Made by a program: the position numbers and the translations under genes
Shown here: positions 37,447 to 47,127 of the stretch, one piece after another
How positions within the stretch are numbered: the first letter of the stretch is position 1
Layout of the letters: every line of letters starts with the position of its first letter
Notes under the pieces: generated by a model
The model's input: the letters and a program-made list of their open reading frames with translations, nothing else
Told to the model about the DNA's origin: nothing
Database searches by the model: none
Origin: Nostoc sp. TCL240-02
Lineage (GTDB): Bacteria; Cyanobacteriota; Cyanobacteriia; Cyanobacteriales; Nostocaceae
NCBI RefSeq assembly: GCF_013343235.1
Contig: NZ_CP040094.1
Location: forward strand, 3,782,501 to 3,846,500
Length of the DNA: 64,000 bases
Reading direction: 5' to 3'

Positions 37447-38757
37447 ATGGATAAATCAATTATTCAGTTGGTTGACGAATTACCAACTGACAATATCACT
37501 GTCAAAGTTTTAAAGGCTCTTGATTATGTAGCGCCAGGTGAGTGGAGCAATTTGACGGGGTTTGAAAATAGCATTCGCAGCATTACAGGAGTTACCGATG
37601 CTAAGGTAATTCAGAGAATCCGCGATCGCGCTGTCGTATTATACGAAGATCCTCAAAAAGGCTACCAGTTCGCAATTAAACTTTATCAAACAATTGATAA
37701 GGCAGACACAGCTATGGCAGCAGCAGCTTTAGCGAATAAAGTTAGTGAGAAAATCGGCTTTCTGTCTTTTTTAGGCAACATTACTCCTAAAGCTGACGTA
37801 ACTCAATCTATTGATTTGGCACTAAAAATTGCTGTCGAAATCATCGCCTTTTGCAAATTAAACGGCATTCCTCAGCCCAACCCCCAAGAGTTTGCTAATT
37901 CCCTGACTAACAACTATCAAAATGCCTCCTTAATGCGGATGGTAGCTTTAGTTTGTATAGACGGAATTCTGCCATTAGGCCCCGATTTTCTCAGCAAAAT
38001 TCACGGAGTTATTAGTGGCACTGATGCTGGCGCAATAACTCAAAATCCGGTTTTCTTAGCTGTTAATAACTTTTTACCAGGTAATAATCCCTCTGATAAA
38101 GTTGGTTTTATCAGTCAGGGTTTTAACTCCGTACAAGGTTGGATGAATAACTTAGTATCCAAAACAGGTGTAACCCCGCAATCAATTTCTAGTAATTTGG
38201 GTAGTTTTATTCAGATTGCTGATGATAATTTAGATTTTGTCGCTGTATTCCTAGATCAAACTACCAATTACTACGAGCATACCGGAACTCAAACCGTCGC
38301 TCGCGGCTTGATTTTGGAAGCATACACTTTAGTAAAAGAGGAAATGAAACAAGAACAACAAAAGCCTATTCAAGATGTTTCATCAGCTTCTGTTGTCAAG
38401 TCAGATAAAGTTCAGTATGAAGTCAGCAAAACAGTAGAAGTCTGGGATGGTGAGGACGAAGATTGGTATCAGGGAACAATTGAGAAAATCCAAGATGACC
38501 AATTCTTTATTCATTACCTTGGCTACGGTTCATCTTATGACGAGTGGGTAGGTGAAGATGACATTCGAACTCGCGATCTTCGCGCTGCGGATGACAATGG
38601 ATATGCAGTTGGTCAAAAAGTAAAATGTTGGGATGAAGACCAAGAGGCTTGGTATTCCGCAACGATTCAGCAAATCCAAAATCAGCAATACTTTGTTCAC
38701 TATGTTGGTTATGACTCATCTTATGATGAGTGGGTTGATAGCGACGAAATTTCTTAA
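37447..38757 (+). CDS. Unknown protein with two C-terminal Tudor-knot (chromo-like) domains
   Basis: The start is the ATG at 37447, which has GAGGAG eight bases upstream; an upstream ATG at 37402 lacks this. The protein is 436 residues. The first 315 residues are alpha-helical with no family I recognise (ELPTDNITVKVLKALDYVAP at the N-terminus). The C-terminus carries two similar modules, near residues 338-375 and 392-433, each of the form VWDGEDEDWYQGTI..I..D.FFIHYLGY.SSYDEWV. This is the Tudor-knot/MBT-chromo barrel best known in eukaryotic MOF/Esa1 acetyltransferases and in scattered bacterial proteins. The barrel binds RNA or modified peptides in eukaryotes; here the ligand is unknown. Confidence 0.8.
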   Translation: MDKSIIQLVDELPTDNITVKVLKALDYVAPGEWSNLTGFENSIRSITGVTDAKVIQRIRDRAVVLYEDPQKGYQFAIKLYQTIDKADTAMAAAALANKVSEKIGFLSFLGNITPKADVTQSIDLALKIAVEIIAFCKLNGIPQPNPQEFANSLTNNYQNASLMRMVALVCIDGILPLGPDFLSKIHGVISGTDAGAITQNPVFLAVNNFLPGNNPSDKVGFISQGFNSVQGWMNNLVSKTGVTPQSISSNLGSFIQIADDNLDFVAVFLDQTTNYYEHTGTQTVARGLILEAYTLVKEEMKQEQQKPIQDVSSASVVKSDKVQYEVSKTVEVWDGEDEDWYQGTIEKIQDDQFFIHYLGYGSSYDEWVGEDDIRTRDLRAADDNGYAVGQKVKCWDEDQEAWYSATIQQIQNQQYFVHYVGYDSSYDEWVDSDEIS

Positions 38758-38890
38758 GTACTGAATTAGCACAGGGCCGACAAGAGCGATATCTACGATG
38801 GGTTATTACCCTCTCTACGCTTGCTTCCCCACACTGGACAAATACTTACTATCGGTGTTGTACCCTGTGCTAGGGTTATTACCTTTAAAA

Positions 38891-38922
38891 ATTACGAATT
38901 ACGAATTACGAATTACGAATTA
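38891..38922. repeat. Heptamer tandem repeat (ATTACGA)
   Basis: Four consecutive ATTACGA units, plus a partial fifth, lie between two plus-strand genes. This is the classic short tandem repeat form of filamentous cyanobacteria and supports the taxonomic assignment. Confidence 0.9.
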
Positions 38923-38991
38923 TTTTGACGCGCTACCATATCCCCTATTGCCTTTGTGCAATATACGTGAGGAGTAGTGCAGGTTAAACAG

Positions 38992-40110
38992 ATGACAGAA
39001 GAATTTAATAGACAACGTGCAGAGAATTTGGTTGCGATCGCAGATCAATTCGCCCAAGTAGGAAAGGTTACAGCCGTTAAAGCCTTTGGAAGTGGTAATA
39101 TCAATGACACTTTCTTAGTCACTCTAGATTCCCCAAAAGAACAACATTTTGTCCTGCAACGCATCAACACGCAGGTATTTCGTCAGCCAAAACTGATTAT
39201 GCAGAATATGCGTACCTTAACTGAGCATGTTCATAAACAGTTACAGCATATTTCCCTCAATCGTCGCTGGGAAGTACCGCGCGTACTATTAACTAAGGAT
39301 GCTCAAGACCACTGTCAGGATGCAGATGGCTCCTTTTGGCGGGCGATTAGCTTTATTGAAGGCTCTCAGTCTTTTGATACTATGCGCGATCGCTCACAAG
39401 CAAAAGAAATCGGTTATGCCTTGGGGATGTTCCACAATTTAATCAGTGATTTACCACCAGAAAAACTCGCTGACACTCTTCAAGGATTCCATATTACACC
39501 GCTTTACCTCCAGGATTACGAAAAAGTGTTGGCGAAAACTAGTGCTAGCCAATCTTCGGAAGTTAATTATTGTTTACAGTTTGTTAGCGATCGCCAAGCC
39601 TTTGCACATATCCTAGAAAATGCCAAAGCTGAGGGCAAACTACCTCTGCGTCTGATGCACGGCGATCCCAAAATTAATAACGTTATGTTCGACATTGTTA
39701 CCCAGCAAGCCGTGAGTGTGATCGACCTCGATACCGTTAAACCCGGTCTGGTACATTACGATATTGGCGATTGTTTGCGATCGGGCTGCAATCAGGCTGG
39801 AGAAGAAACAGAGAATTGGGAAAGTGTTCATTTCGATACTGACCTTTGTCAGGGAATCTTACAAGGCTATCTCTCTGTGGCAAAGGCGTTTCTTACCGAT
39901 AATGACTATGCATACATATATGATGCCATCCGTCTCATTGCCTTTGAATTAGGATTGAGATTTTTTGCTGATTATTTAGCCGGGAATGTCTACTTTAAAG
40001 TTAAGCACCCAGAACATAACTTGGCAAGAGCGATCGTGCAGTTTAAGCTTACCGAAAGTATTGAATCTCAAGAAACGCAGATTCGTAACATTATCAAAGA
40101 TTTGAAATGA
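38992..40110 (+). CDS. Sugar-kinase-like phosphotransferase (APH/NahK fold)
   Basis: From ATG 38992 the protein has 372 residues; a GTG at 38977 with AGGAG only two bases before it is the alternative start. It has the aminoglycoside-phosphotransferase/choline-kinase fold: N-lobe FGSGNINDTFLVTL and FVLQRIN (ATP-binding Lys replaced by Gln-Arg as in NahK-like kinases), the catalytic loop LMHGDPKINNVMFD and the metal site VIDLDTVKPG. N-acetylhexosamine 1-kinases and related sugar kinases share the opening GNINDT. The likely reaction is ATP-dependent phosphorylation of a small sugar. The stop overlaps the start of the next gene (ATGA at 40107), indicating translational coupling. Confidence 0.85.
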   Translation: MTEEFNRQRAENLVAIADQFAQVGKVTAVKAFGSGNINDTFLVTLDSPKEQHFVLQRINTQVFRQPKLIMQNMRTLTEHVHKQLQHISLNRRWEVPRVLLTKDAQDHCQDADGSFWRAISFIEGSQSFDTMRDRSQAKEIGYALGMFHNLISDLPPEKLADTLQGFHITPLYLQDYEKVLAKTSASQSSEVNYCLQFVSDRQAFAHILENAKAEGKLPLRLMHGDPKINNVMFDIVTQQAVSVIDLDTVKPGLVHYDIGDCLRSGCNQAGEETENWESVHFDTDLCQGILQGYLSVAKAFLTDNDYAYIYDAIRLIAFELGLRFFADYLAGNVYFKVKHPEHNLARAIVQFKLTESIESQETQIRNIIKDLK

Positions 40111-40646
40111 ACAACCAGACATTTTCTCTACAACCCTTCCCTTCTACTAAATCGCTGCCTAATTTGAAAATTGCAGGCAATATCAGCCGAAATAGTAATC
40201 AATTTGCCATCCACTATCTGCTTGAAGGCGATTTAAAAGAAATTGCGATTGCCCAACCATCAAATACACCGTCACGCAAGCATGAATTGTGGAAAGACAC
40301 CTGCTTCGAGTTTTTCCTTGGCATCAAATATTCTCAACAGTATTGGGAATTTAACCTGTCCCCAAGTGGACACTGGAATGTTTATCGCCTTGATGGGTAT
40401 CGCCAAGGAATGCAAGAGGAAACAGCTTTTGAAAATCTCCCTTTTAATGTTCAAAATCAATCTGATAGTTTAGCACTAGCCTTAAATGTTGATTTAGATA
40501 AAATCATTTCTATGGAGCAAGCAATTGAAGTTGCCATTACTAGCGTTATTAAAGATAGAGATGGTGAAGTAATTTACTGGGCGTTAACTCATCGAGGCAC
40601 AGAGGCTGATTTTCATCTGCGAGACAGTTTTATCATTGAGTTGTAA
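40107..40646 (+). CDS. DOMON-like domain protein
   Basis: The 179-residue protein begins inside the stop of the upstream kinase. Its pattern ISRNSNQFAIHYLLEGDL, HELWKDTCFEFFLGIK, YWEFNLSPSGHWNVYRLDGY and INYWALTHRG-like end corresponds to the cyanobacterial DOMON-like beta-sandwich family, related to carbohydrate-binding family 9 modules. No signal peptide or heme ligands are evident. Coupling to the sugar-kinase-like gene suggests a joint role with a carbohydrate or cell-wall precursor. Catalytic activity is not expected from the fold. Confidence 0.8.
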   Translation: MNNQTFSLQPFPSTKSLPNLKIAGNISRNSNQFAIHYLLEGDLKEIAIAQPSNTPSRKHELWKDTCFEFFLGIKYSQQYWEFNLSPSGHWNVYRLDGYRQGMQEETAFENLPFNVQNQSDSLALALNVDLDKIISMEQAIEVAITSVIKDRDGEVIYWALTHRGTEADFHLRDSFIIEL

Positions 40647-40887
40647 ATACTATAGGACTCATATTTGATTTTTGAAAAAACTCCGTACAACTCAAAAAGC
40701 CTTCTTTCCTATTGCCTCTTGCCTTCCCACGCAAGTAAATATGGCTACGCTCCCGTGAGGGATACAAAAATCAAAGCGGATTCCTATACTATTCAAAAAT
40801 TTAGTGTGAGTAGCTGACTCAAGTTATCATTCTGAAAGTTAGAGCAATGTTGTACTCAACTCGGTCATGGGAGCAGTGGAGGGTTAC

Positions 40888-41787
40888 TCATGAAATTTCT
40901 ACCGACTCTACTTTTGCACCCTGTCCTTGGTCTACTTCTGTTAACTTTTTCCCCAAAATCAGAACTGAAACCATCATTAATAAACTTGTCACCATAATAG
41001 TACTCACCACATTAGGATCGTCAAAATTACTCGTACCTATTAATAAAGCAGCAGCAAAATTACGTTGAGCCGTTCCTACTCCTAAAACTCTTTGAGTATC
41101 AATACCAGGACCACCCAGTAAATAACCCACAGTAAAAGAGAAGATAATAAAAATAGCACAAACAAAGATTACACCTGTTTTTAATAAGATGATAATCTCG
41201 TTAAAGTGAACTACTAGTCTTACCACTAAACCTAGAAGTAATCCAAAGTTCGATATTTTGAACGTAATTGCTTGAAAATTGAGGGCTATGTCTTCAGATT
41301 TTGCCTTAAGAAATAACCCAATTCCTAATGGGGTTAACATCAACAATATTAAAGGTTTGGCAATATCCCAAGAATTGACTTGTACACCTTGCAAAACTAA
41401 CGGTAGTGCAATCGGCATATAAAATACTGTGCCAAACATTAGTAACATCATTAACCCTGTAGAAAAAGCTAAATTACCCTTAACTATTTGAGCCAGTTTA
41501 GGTAAGGCTGGAGGGCCTGATGCTAACGCCATAATGATAAAACCAGCTTTCACTGGTTCAGTTACAGGTACTACTTGCAACAGCAAATAGATAAAAAGGG
41601 GTACAATTAAGAAATTTGCCACCAGTGATAAAATAACTAAACGGATATTGCGGAGTGGTTCCCAAATCTGCTGTAAAGTTAACTTCAACCCTGTACCAAA
41701 CATAGTTGCAACGACAAATGACAGAAATGCGAGTTTGTCAAGTATGGGGATAATCTCATTCATAATTTTTTGCTTTCGCGCGATCAT
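40888..41787 (-). CDS. Bile-acid:sodium-symporter-family (BASS) transporter
   Basis: The 299-residue integral membrane protein has about nine hydrophobic helices. Family landmarks are FGTGLKLTLQQIWEPLRN near the N-terminus, KAGFIIMALASGPPALPKLA, and the paired segment VLGVGTAQRNFAAALLIG with its conserved Gln-Arg-Asn. These belong to the BASS/ArsB-like sodium-coupled symporter group, which in plants and cyanobacteria moves organic anions such as pyruvate, bicarbonate-related anions or glucosinolate precursors. The substrate cannot be inferred here. An internal ATG at residue 9 (41763) is an equally good start. It is tail-to-tail with the DOMON-like gene. Confidence 0.85.
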   Translation of the reverse strand: MIARKQKIMNEIIPILDKLAFLSFVVATMFGTGLKLTLQQIWEPLRNIRLVILSLVANFLIVPLFIYLLLQVVPVTEPVKAGFIIMALASGPPALPKLAQIVKGNLAFSTGLMMLLMFGTVFYMPIALPLVLQGVQVNSWDIAKPLILLMLTPLGIGLFLKAKSEDIALNFQAITFKISNFGLLLGLVVRLVVHFNEIIILLKTGVIFVCAIFIIFSFTVGYLLGGPGIDTQRVLGVGTAQRNFAAALLIGTSNFDDPNVVSTIMVTSLLMMVSVLILGKKLTEVDQGQGAKVESVEIS

Positions 41788-41923
41788 TTTTATTGATCTT
41801 GTAATAGTAGATGTAGAGGCAATACTTATCGTTTTTTACATTTTTAACTCAGAATCGGGTAAGGGTTAAAGGTTTTTTCTTTCCCTTTTCCCTTTCCCCT
41901 TTTCCTCTTAACCGAGAATTATT

Positions 41924-41951
41924 GTATAGACGTTACCAGGAACGTCTATAC
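41924..41951. repeat. Palindromic dispersed repeat
   Basis: GTATAGACGTT and AACGTCTATAC form an 11-bp perfect inverted repeat. It lies just past the sulfatase stop. A similar palindrome is at 45508-45532, in front of mrp. There is no U-tract, so a terminator role is unproven. Confidence 0.7.
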
Positions 41952-41959
41952 CCCTAAAC

Positions 41960-44296
41960 TTATTTCAGGTTCAGGGTAACTTTCTGTAAATTACCTGTAA
42001 AAGCAAACGGTACTTGATAGGTGTCAACTACAGGTGTACCTGTATCTCGACCAACATCAAAGGTTTCATCTAAAGCCACACGATAAGGTATAGTTTTTTC
42101 AATTCGACCTTGAGCTACCTGTTGATTGTCAATGAACAATTTCCCAGTTCCTCCTGCACCAACACCACCGTCATAATCAAAATCAAATCCTATTGTTGCT
42201 TTCCCTGGGGGTAATTTTTCAGGAGATTGAATAATGTATCGCTCTGCATTTGCAAAATTGTAGGTATAAGTTGGTTTACCATCTTCAAGAAAAAAGCCCC
42301 AACCAGCAAAGCGTCCACCTTGAGTTAACAAGACACCCTCAGCACCATTTTCTGGAATCTCTACATCCGCTGTGATGGTGAATGATCTGTTTTTGAGGTT
42401 TGGGGCGCTACCTTCGGGAATCGGTACTGCACCAGGATAGTAAATAAATGTGGTGCGTCCTGCGCCTAGAGAGGGGCGAATTTTGACATCAAACCGTTCA
42501 GAAACGCGATCGTCTAATGGTAAAACTTTGTGTTTACGGGCTTCTGATAAAAACAACTTTTGCAGTTTTTCCAGTTTCTCTGGATTTTTGTCTGCTAGGT
42601 TATTTGCCTCGCTGAAATCTTTCTCAATGTTGTATAGTTCCCAAGGATCTTGCTCGAAATCAGCATTGATTGTCCCCTGCCAAGGCAAGCGCGGGTGACG
42701 AGCCGCAGCTATCCATCCGTTATTATAAATAGCTCGGTTTCCAAACATTTCAAAATACTGGGTTTTGCGTTGGGAAGAAGCATCAGGATCGTCAAATGTG
42801 TAAACTAGGCTAGTACCTTCAATTTTCTGTTGTTTCACCCCGTTAACTTCAGTAGGTACGGTAATTCCTGTCGCTTCGAGAATTGTGGGTGTAATATCAA
42901 TGACATGATGGAATTGGCTGCGGAGTCCACCACGATCTTTAATTTGGTTGCCCCAAGCAACAACTAAGGGATTACGAGTCCCACCAAAGTGAGAGGCAAT
43001 TTGTTTTGTCCATTGAAAGGGTGTAGTTCCTGCCCAAGCCCAGCCTGCATGATAATGATTAAAGGTTTTGGGACTACCTAAGTCATTCAAGGAAGCCAAA
43101 AGTTGTTCTTGGCTTTCCGGTATTCTGTTAAAGACTTTCAGTTCATTGACACTACCAGTTAAACCACCTTCGGCACTAGCGCCGTTATCACCAACGATAT
43201 AGATTACTAAGGTGTTATCTAATTCCCCAAGTTTGTCTATAGCATCAATCAACCGTCCGACTTCATAGTCTGTATGTGCTAAAAATCCTGCAAAGACCTC
43301 CATCTCATGGGCATAAATTCTTTGTTCATCTTGAGATAGAGAATCCCAAGCGGGGAATTCTTTGGCACGGGGAGTAAGCTGGGCATTGGCAGGAATTACA
43401 CCTAGTTGTTTCTGACGGACAAAGATTTCTTCCCGCAATTTATCCCAGCCTCGATCAAATTTGCCTTGATACTTGTCAATCCAGGCTTTAGGGGCGTGGT
43501 GGGGGGCATGGGTAGCACCGGTAGCCAGATAGGTGAAGAAAGGTTTCTCAGGAGCAATGGATTGTTGAGAACGAATCCAGGCGATCGCATGGTCTACTAA
43601 ATCTGGAGTTAAATGGTAATCAGGATTGTTGATTGGTGGTGCAACCCGCTTGGTATTTTCTACCAAAGCCGGGCTCCATTGGTTAGTATCACCACCCAGA
43701 AAACCGTAAAAATACTCAAATCCTAAACCTGTCGGCCAGCGATCAAAAGGCCCCACTGCACTGGTTTCATAATCTGGTGTATTGTGCCATTTGCCAAAAG
43801 CCGCAGTATTATAACCATTTTGACGTAGCACTTCCGCCACAGTGGCCGCACTCTTGGGTAAAATAGTCGTGTAACCTGGATAACCAGTTGCTAACTCTGC
43901 CACTACGCCTGTACCCACAGAATGATGATTGCGCCCAGTTAACAAAGCTGCCCTGGTAGGTGAGCAAAGGGCTGTAGTGTGGAATTGGTTGTAGCGTAAT
44001 CCTTTTTCCGCTAAACGAGTCAGATTGGGGGTTTCTACAGAACCACCAAAGGTACTTGCCTGCCCAAAACCCACATCATCTAGTAGCACTAATAAGACAT
44101 TAGGAGCATTTTTAGGAGCGGTGATTGGGGCGGGAAAATCGGGTGTTGACTCTTTGTAAGTTATGCCAATTTCACCTTCAAAAGACGGTGGACGAATAGG
44201 GAGAACCTTTGATGTAGCTGCTAGGGCAGGGTTACTAACTATCAACAAGGTGATGACCAGAGATAGAACGATTGCCCGAAAAATTAAACTCAACAT
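41960..44296 (-). CDS. Exported arylsulfatase-type sulfatase
   Basis: The 778-residue protein has a signal peptide (residues 1-27, ending ALAA). Sulfatase motifs are clear: metal ligands Asp73-Asp74 (LLDDVGFG), the sulfatase signature [12 protein letters not shown] with Cys111 that must be converted to formylglycine, GKWHNTPD, and [14 protein letters not shown]. The C-terminal 140 residues form an additional beta-sandwich ([41 protein letters not shown]). It hydrolyses a sulfate ester in the periplasm or outside the cell; the substrate is unknown. An exported formylglycine-generating-type enzyme is encoded 88 bp upstream on the same strand, so a two-gene operon is likely. Confidence 0.95.
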   Translation of the reverse strand: MLSLIFRAIVLSLVITLLIVSNPALAATSKVLPIRPPSFEGEIGITYKESTPDFPAPITAPKNAPNVLLVLLDDVGFGQASTFGGSVETPNLTRLAEKGLRYNQFHTTALCSPTRAALLTGRNHHSVGTGVVAELATGYPGYTTILPKSAATVAEVLRQNGYNTAAFGKWHNTPDYETSAVGPFDRWPTGLGFEYFYGFLGGDTNQWSPALVENTKRVAPPINNPDYHLTPDLVDHAIAWIRSQQSIAPEKPFFTYLATGATHAPHHAPKAWIDKYQGKFDRGWDKLREEIFVRQKQLGVIPANAQLTPRAKEFPAWDSLSQDEQRIYAHEMEVFAGFLAHTDYEVGRLIDAIDKLGELDNTLVIYIVGDNGASAEGGLTGSVNELKVFNRIPESQEQLLASLNDLGSPKTFNHYHAGWAWAGTTPFQWTKQIASHFGGTRNPLVVAWGNQIKDRGGLRSQFHHVIDITPTILEATGITVPTEVNGVKQQKIEGTSLVYTFDDPDASSQRKTQYFEMFGNRAIYNNGWIAAARHPRLPWQGTINADFEQDPWELYNIEKDFSEANNLADKNPEKLEKLQKLFLSEARKHKVLPLDDRVSERFDVKIRPSLGAGRTTFIYYPGAVPIPEGSAPNLKNRSFTITADVEIPENGAEGVLLTQGGRFAGWGFFLEDGKPTYTYNFANAERYIIQSPEKLPPGKATIGFDFDYDGGVGAGGTGKLFIDNQQVAQGRIEKTIPYRVALDETFDVGRDTGTPVVDTYQVPFAFTGNLQKVTLNLK

Positions 44297-44384
44297 ATAA
44301 TAACCTTTTATAGCTATTTTTTTCTCACGCAGAGACGCAGAGGTACTCCAAAGGACTTAAGAATGCAATCTAATGAAAATTGCT

Positions 44385-45383
44385 TTAAACCAGGTTCTTC
44401 ACCAAGCGAAACCCGATATGGCTAGTTCCTGTATCGGGGGCTTGAGACTCTCGTGCGGCTGGACGGTAGCGGCTGCAATAGTTTGGCGCACATAGATAAG
44501 AGCCGCCTTTGATTACATGAAGAGCAATTTCTGTGGGTTTTTTGGGGTCAAAACTTTTACTTGCTCCTGTGGGGTTAACACTGTGAGCTTTGTTGTCATG
44601 TCCTAAACTGAACCAGTCGGAAGTCCATTCCCAAACATTACCAGTCATATCGTAAAGTCCATAACCATTGGCCGAAAAAGAGCCTACTTTTGCCGTTCCT
44701 ATGTAACCATCAGCTTTGGTATTGAAAAAAGGGAAAATCCCCTGCCAGGTGTTGGCTTTTTTCTCCGAATATTGATTACCCCAGGTATAAGTTGCGCTAT
44801 CTAAGCCACCACGGGCCGCATATTCCCACTGTGCTTCTGTTGGTAAGGATTTTCCTGCCCATATTGCATAAGCGAGGGCATCCTCGTAAGCAATATGCAC
44901 AACTGGGTAGTTTTCTTTACCTACAACAGTGCTATAACTGCCGAAGGGATGCTGCCAGTTAGCACCAGGTGTCCAATGCCACCAACTGAGAAATTGGACT
45001 TGCTTAACACCTTGTTTTGGCTGATGAAACACCAGAGAACCTGGTAATCTCTGCTCATCTGGTAAGTCGGGAAACTGCTCTTTTGGCAAAGGGCGTTGTG
45101 CAACTGTTACATACTTTGTTGCTTTGACAAATTCAGCAAATTGAGTGTTTGTCACCTCGTATTTATCAATGCAGAAGGAGGTAACTGTGACATTTTTCGC
45201 TGTTCGCTCTTCCACAAAACCCGAATCATCCGCTCCCATATTGAAAATACCTCCAGGAATGAGTACCATCTCTGGAGGACAGAGATTAACGGTAACTGCT
45301 AATGCGGATAAATTGCTCAATAGTAATATGAGTGCAACTAGCTGAATCAGCAGTAGCGTTAAAAAGCAATGTTTTTTTCGCAT
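44385..45383 (-). CDS. Exported formylglycine-generating-enzyme family protein
   Basis: The 332-residue protein has a hydrophobic signal segment (residues 7-30) and a SUMF1/FGE domain (MVLIPGGIFNMGADD, ITSFCIDKYEVTN-like region, GKSLPTEAQWEYAARGG, YDMTGNVWEWTSDW, HIGFRLVK). The redox-active pair is present: Cys298 and Cys303 in LCAPNYCSRYR, spaced as in human FGE Cys336/Cys341. The predicted action is oxidation of the sulfatase signature Cys to formylglycine. Being exported like its neighbour, it may act on the sulfatase in the periplasm. It precedes the sulfatase gene by 88 bp. Confidence 0.93.
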   Translation of the reverse strand: MRKKHCFLTLLLIQLVALILLLSNLSALAVTVNLCPPEMVLIPGGIFNMGADDSGFVEERTAKNVTVTSFCIDKYEVTNTQFAEFVKATKYVTVAQRPLPKEQFPDLPDEQRLPGSLVFHQPKQGVKQVQFLSWWHWTPGANWQHPFGSYSTVVGKENYPVVHIAYEDALAYAIWAGKSLPTEAQWEYAARGGLDSATYTWGNQYSEKKANTWQGIFPFFNTKADGYIGTAKVGSFSANGYGLYDMTGNVWEWTSDWFSLGHDNKAHSVNPTGASKSFDPKKPTEIALHVIKGGSYLCAPNYCSRYRPAARESQAPDTGTSHIGFRLVKNLV

Positions 45384-45924
45384 TTTACGCCGATGAAACT
45401 GTTAAACCCAGAATACGTAAAAATCTCTGTCGCAAAGTAAAGTTATAAATTCACTCCTACAAGTTAAATTATTTGGTGTTGCTGATTAGATATATAAATC
45501 TTGGTGTAGAAACGTTGCAATGGAACGTCTCTATATAAGGTTTTGAAATCATGCAAAATCATTTTCATACCTGAATTCAGCAACGCCAATTGTTTGACTG
45601 GCAAGCTTACCAGCGCCTAAAATACTGTTTATCGATTGATTTACTGTATTATATCAGGAGTATTCCATAGTCTTTACTAAAAAACAAGTATTTCAGCAAA
45701 TATTTCTTCTCAAAATTTAGAGTCAAAATACCCCATAATTTAATACTTGCCCATAGCTTAGTTCTCTTAGGAGCGCGTTCATTGTCGGGGCGCTCAATCC
45801 TATAAGAGGGAGTGTTCCCAATCAGACTTGTCCAAAATTTATGTGCATCACAAAACTAGCACCCAAGGTGTCGAATATTTAATTTGCACGCCAGATTTGA
45901 TAGATTATCTTTGCGGAGTTCTTC
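45384..45924. other. Divergent region between FGE and mrp genes
   Basis: This 541-bp stretch has no believable gene. It contains a dispersed palindrome (AGAAACGTT/AACGTCTCT, 45508-45532) and a GAGCGC/GCGCTC hairpin at 45771-45795 that may be part of the mrp leader. The ribosome-binding site of mrp (GGAG, six bases before the ATG) is at its right end. Confidence 0.45.
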
Positions 45925-46995
45925 ATGTCAAGCCATCAATTACCTTTCCAGCGTTCAGATGAAGAAGTACAAGCTTCTTCTGGCGACTCCCTCACCATCG
46001 CCCGGAAACAAGAAGTTGTGCAACTTCTGAAGCAAATTAGCGATCGCATCCTAAAAAATGACATTATTAGTCTGGGGATGGTGCGAAATCTGCGGATAGT
46101 TGATGATTATATATATTTGCGTTTGTATATTGGTTCCCATCAACATCAATTAGAAACCGAGATTCAAACTGTATTATCATCCCTAACTTGGAGCAAAAAA
46201 ACTTACATTCAACTCTGCACCATTCCAGGAGTAAGAACAACTCTAGCAGTTTCCAGTGGTAAGGGGGGTGTGGGCAAGTCTACCACTGCGGTTAATTTAG
46301 CAGCAGCTTTACAATTAGCTGGGGCAAAAGTCGGTCTGTTGGATGCTGATGTTTACGGCCCCAATGTTCCCCAAATGTTGGGACTGGGTAAATCTGAAGT
46401 GAAAGTTATTGATACTCCCAAAGGTCAAAGGTTTGTGCCATTAGAAGTCCACGGTATTAAAGTGATGTCTGTGGGACTGTTGGCTGAAGCAGACCATCCT
46501 TTAGCTTGGCGCGGCCCAGTTTTACATAAAATCATCACCCAGTTTATCCATGAAGTCGAGTGGGGAGAACTGGATTATTTATTAATTGACCTTCCTCCTG
46601 GTACTGGTGATGCTCAAATTACTATCGTGCAAGAAAGCCCGATTTGCGGGGTAATATTGGTAACAACTCCGCAAAATGTGGCAATTTCGGATGTCCGCCG
46701 CAGCGTTTATATGTTTCGTCAAGTTGGGGTTCCTGTTATCGGTATTATCGAAAATATGAGCTATTTCATGGGGAATGGTGGCGAAAAAATTCCGATTTTC
46801 GGTAGTGGTGGCGGTCAAAAGTTAGTAGAAGAACTCAAAGCACCCCTTTTAGGGCAGATTCCCATTGATCCCCTCATCTGTAACGGTGGCGATATCGGAA
46901 AACCCCTAACACTGGTTGACCCTAACTCCAAAGCTAGTCAAGTATTTGTACAAGTTGCTGGGGCGTTAGATGCTACTTTTTCTGGTTCTATGTGA
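45925..46995 (+). CDS. mrp: Mrp/NBP35-family Fe-S cluster carrier ATPase
   Basis: The 356-residue protein has an N-terminal region of about 100 residues without the canonical DUF59 signature being obvious, then a deviant-Walker P-loop SGKGGVGKSTTAVNLA, a DADVYGPNVPQMLG segment, WRGPVL, DYLLIDLPPGTGDAQ and the late MSYF..G segment. The CxxC cluster ligands seen in many Mrp proteins are absent from the MSYFMGNGG segment. The family carries and delivers [4Fe-4S] clusters. It lies 132 bp upstream of the flavoprotein gene and on the same strand as the ferredoxin gene, so it may serve their maturation. The start has GGAG upstream. Confidence 0.9.
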   Translation: MSSHQLPFQRSDEEVQASSGDSLTIARKQEVVQLLKQISDRILKNDIISLGMVRNLRIVDDYIYLRLYIGSHQHQLETEIQTVLSSLTWSKKTYIQLCTIPGVRTTLAVSSGKGGVGKSTTAVNLAAALQLAGAKVGLLDADVYGPNVPQMLGLGKSEVKVIDTPKGQRFVPLEVHGIKVMSVGLLAEADHPLAWRGPVLHKIITQFIHEVEWGELDYLLIDLPPGTGDAQITIVQESPICGVILVTTPQNVAISDVRRSVYMFRQVGVPVIGIIENMSYFMGNGGEKIPIFGSGGGQKLVEELKAPLLGQIPIDPLICNGGDIGKPLTLVDPNSKASQVFVQVAGALDATFSGSM

Positions 46996-47127
46996 ATATT
47001 TTATCAAAAAAGTACGGTAAATTGCTCGTTTTAGCGTAGTATGGAATGTGCTTATAGTTCTGAAGGTCAAAGACATCGTTTGGAACGGTAATAAATCCTT
47101 AAAGTTTCTCCCCACTTCTAAAAGCTT

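Noticed and set aside
38891..38922. Regular short repeats as a CRISPR array
   Set aside because: The units are contiguous heptamers without spacers; the same holds for 15222, 27596 and 28401. No cas genes are present.
41924..41951. Palindrome as terminator of the sulfatase gene
   Set aside because: No U-tract on the minus strand; the same palindrome type occurs elsewhere as a dispersed repeat.
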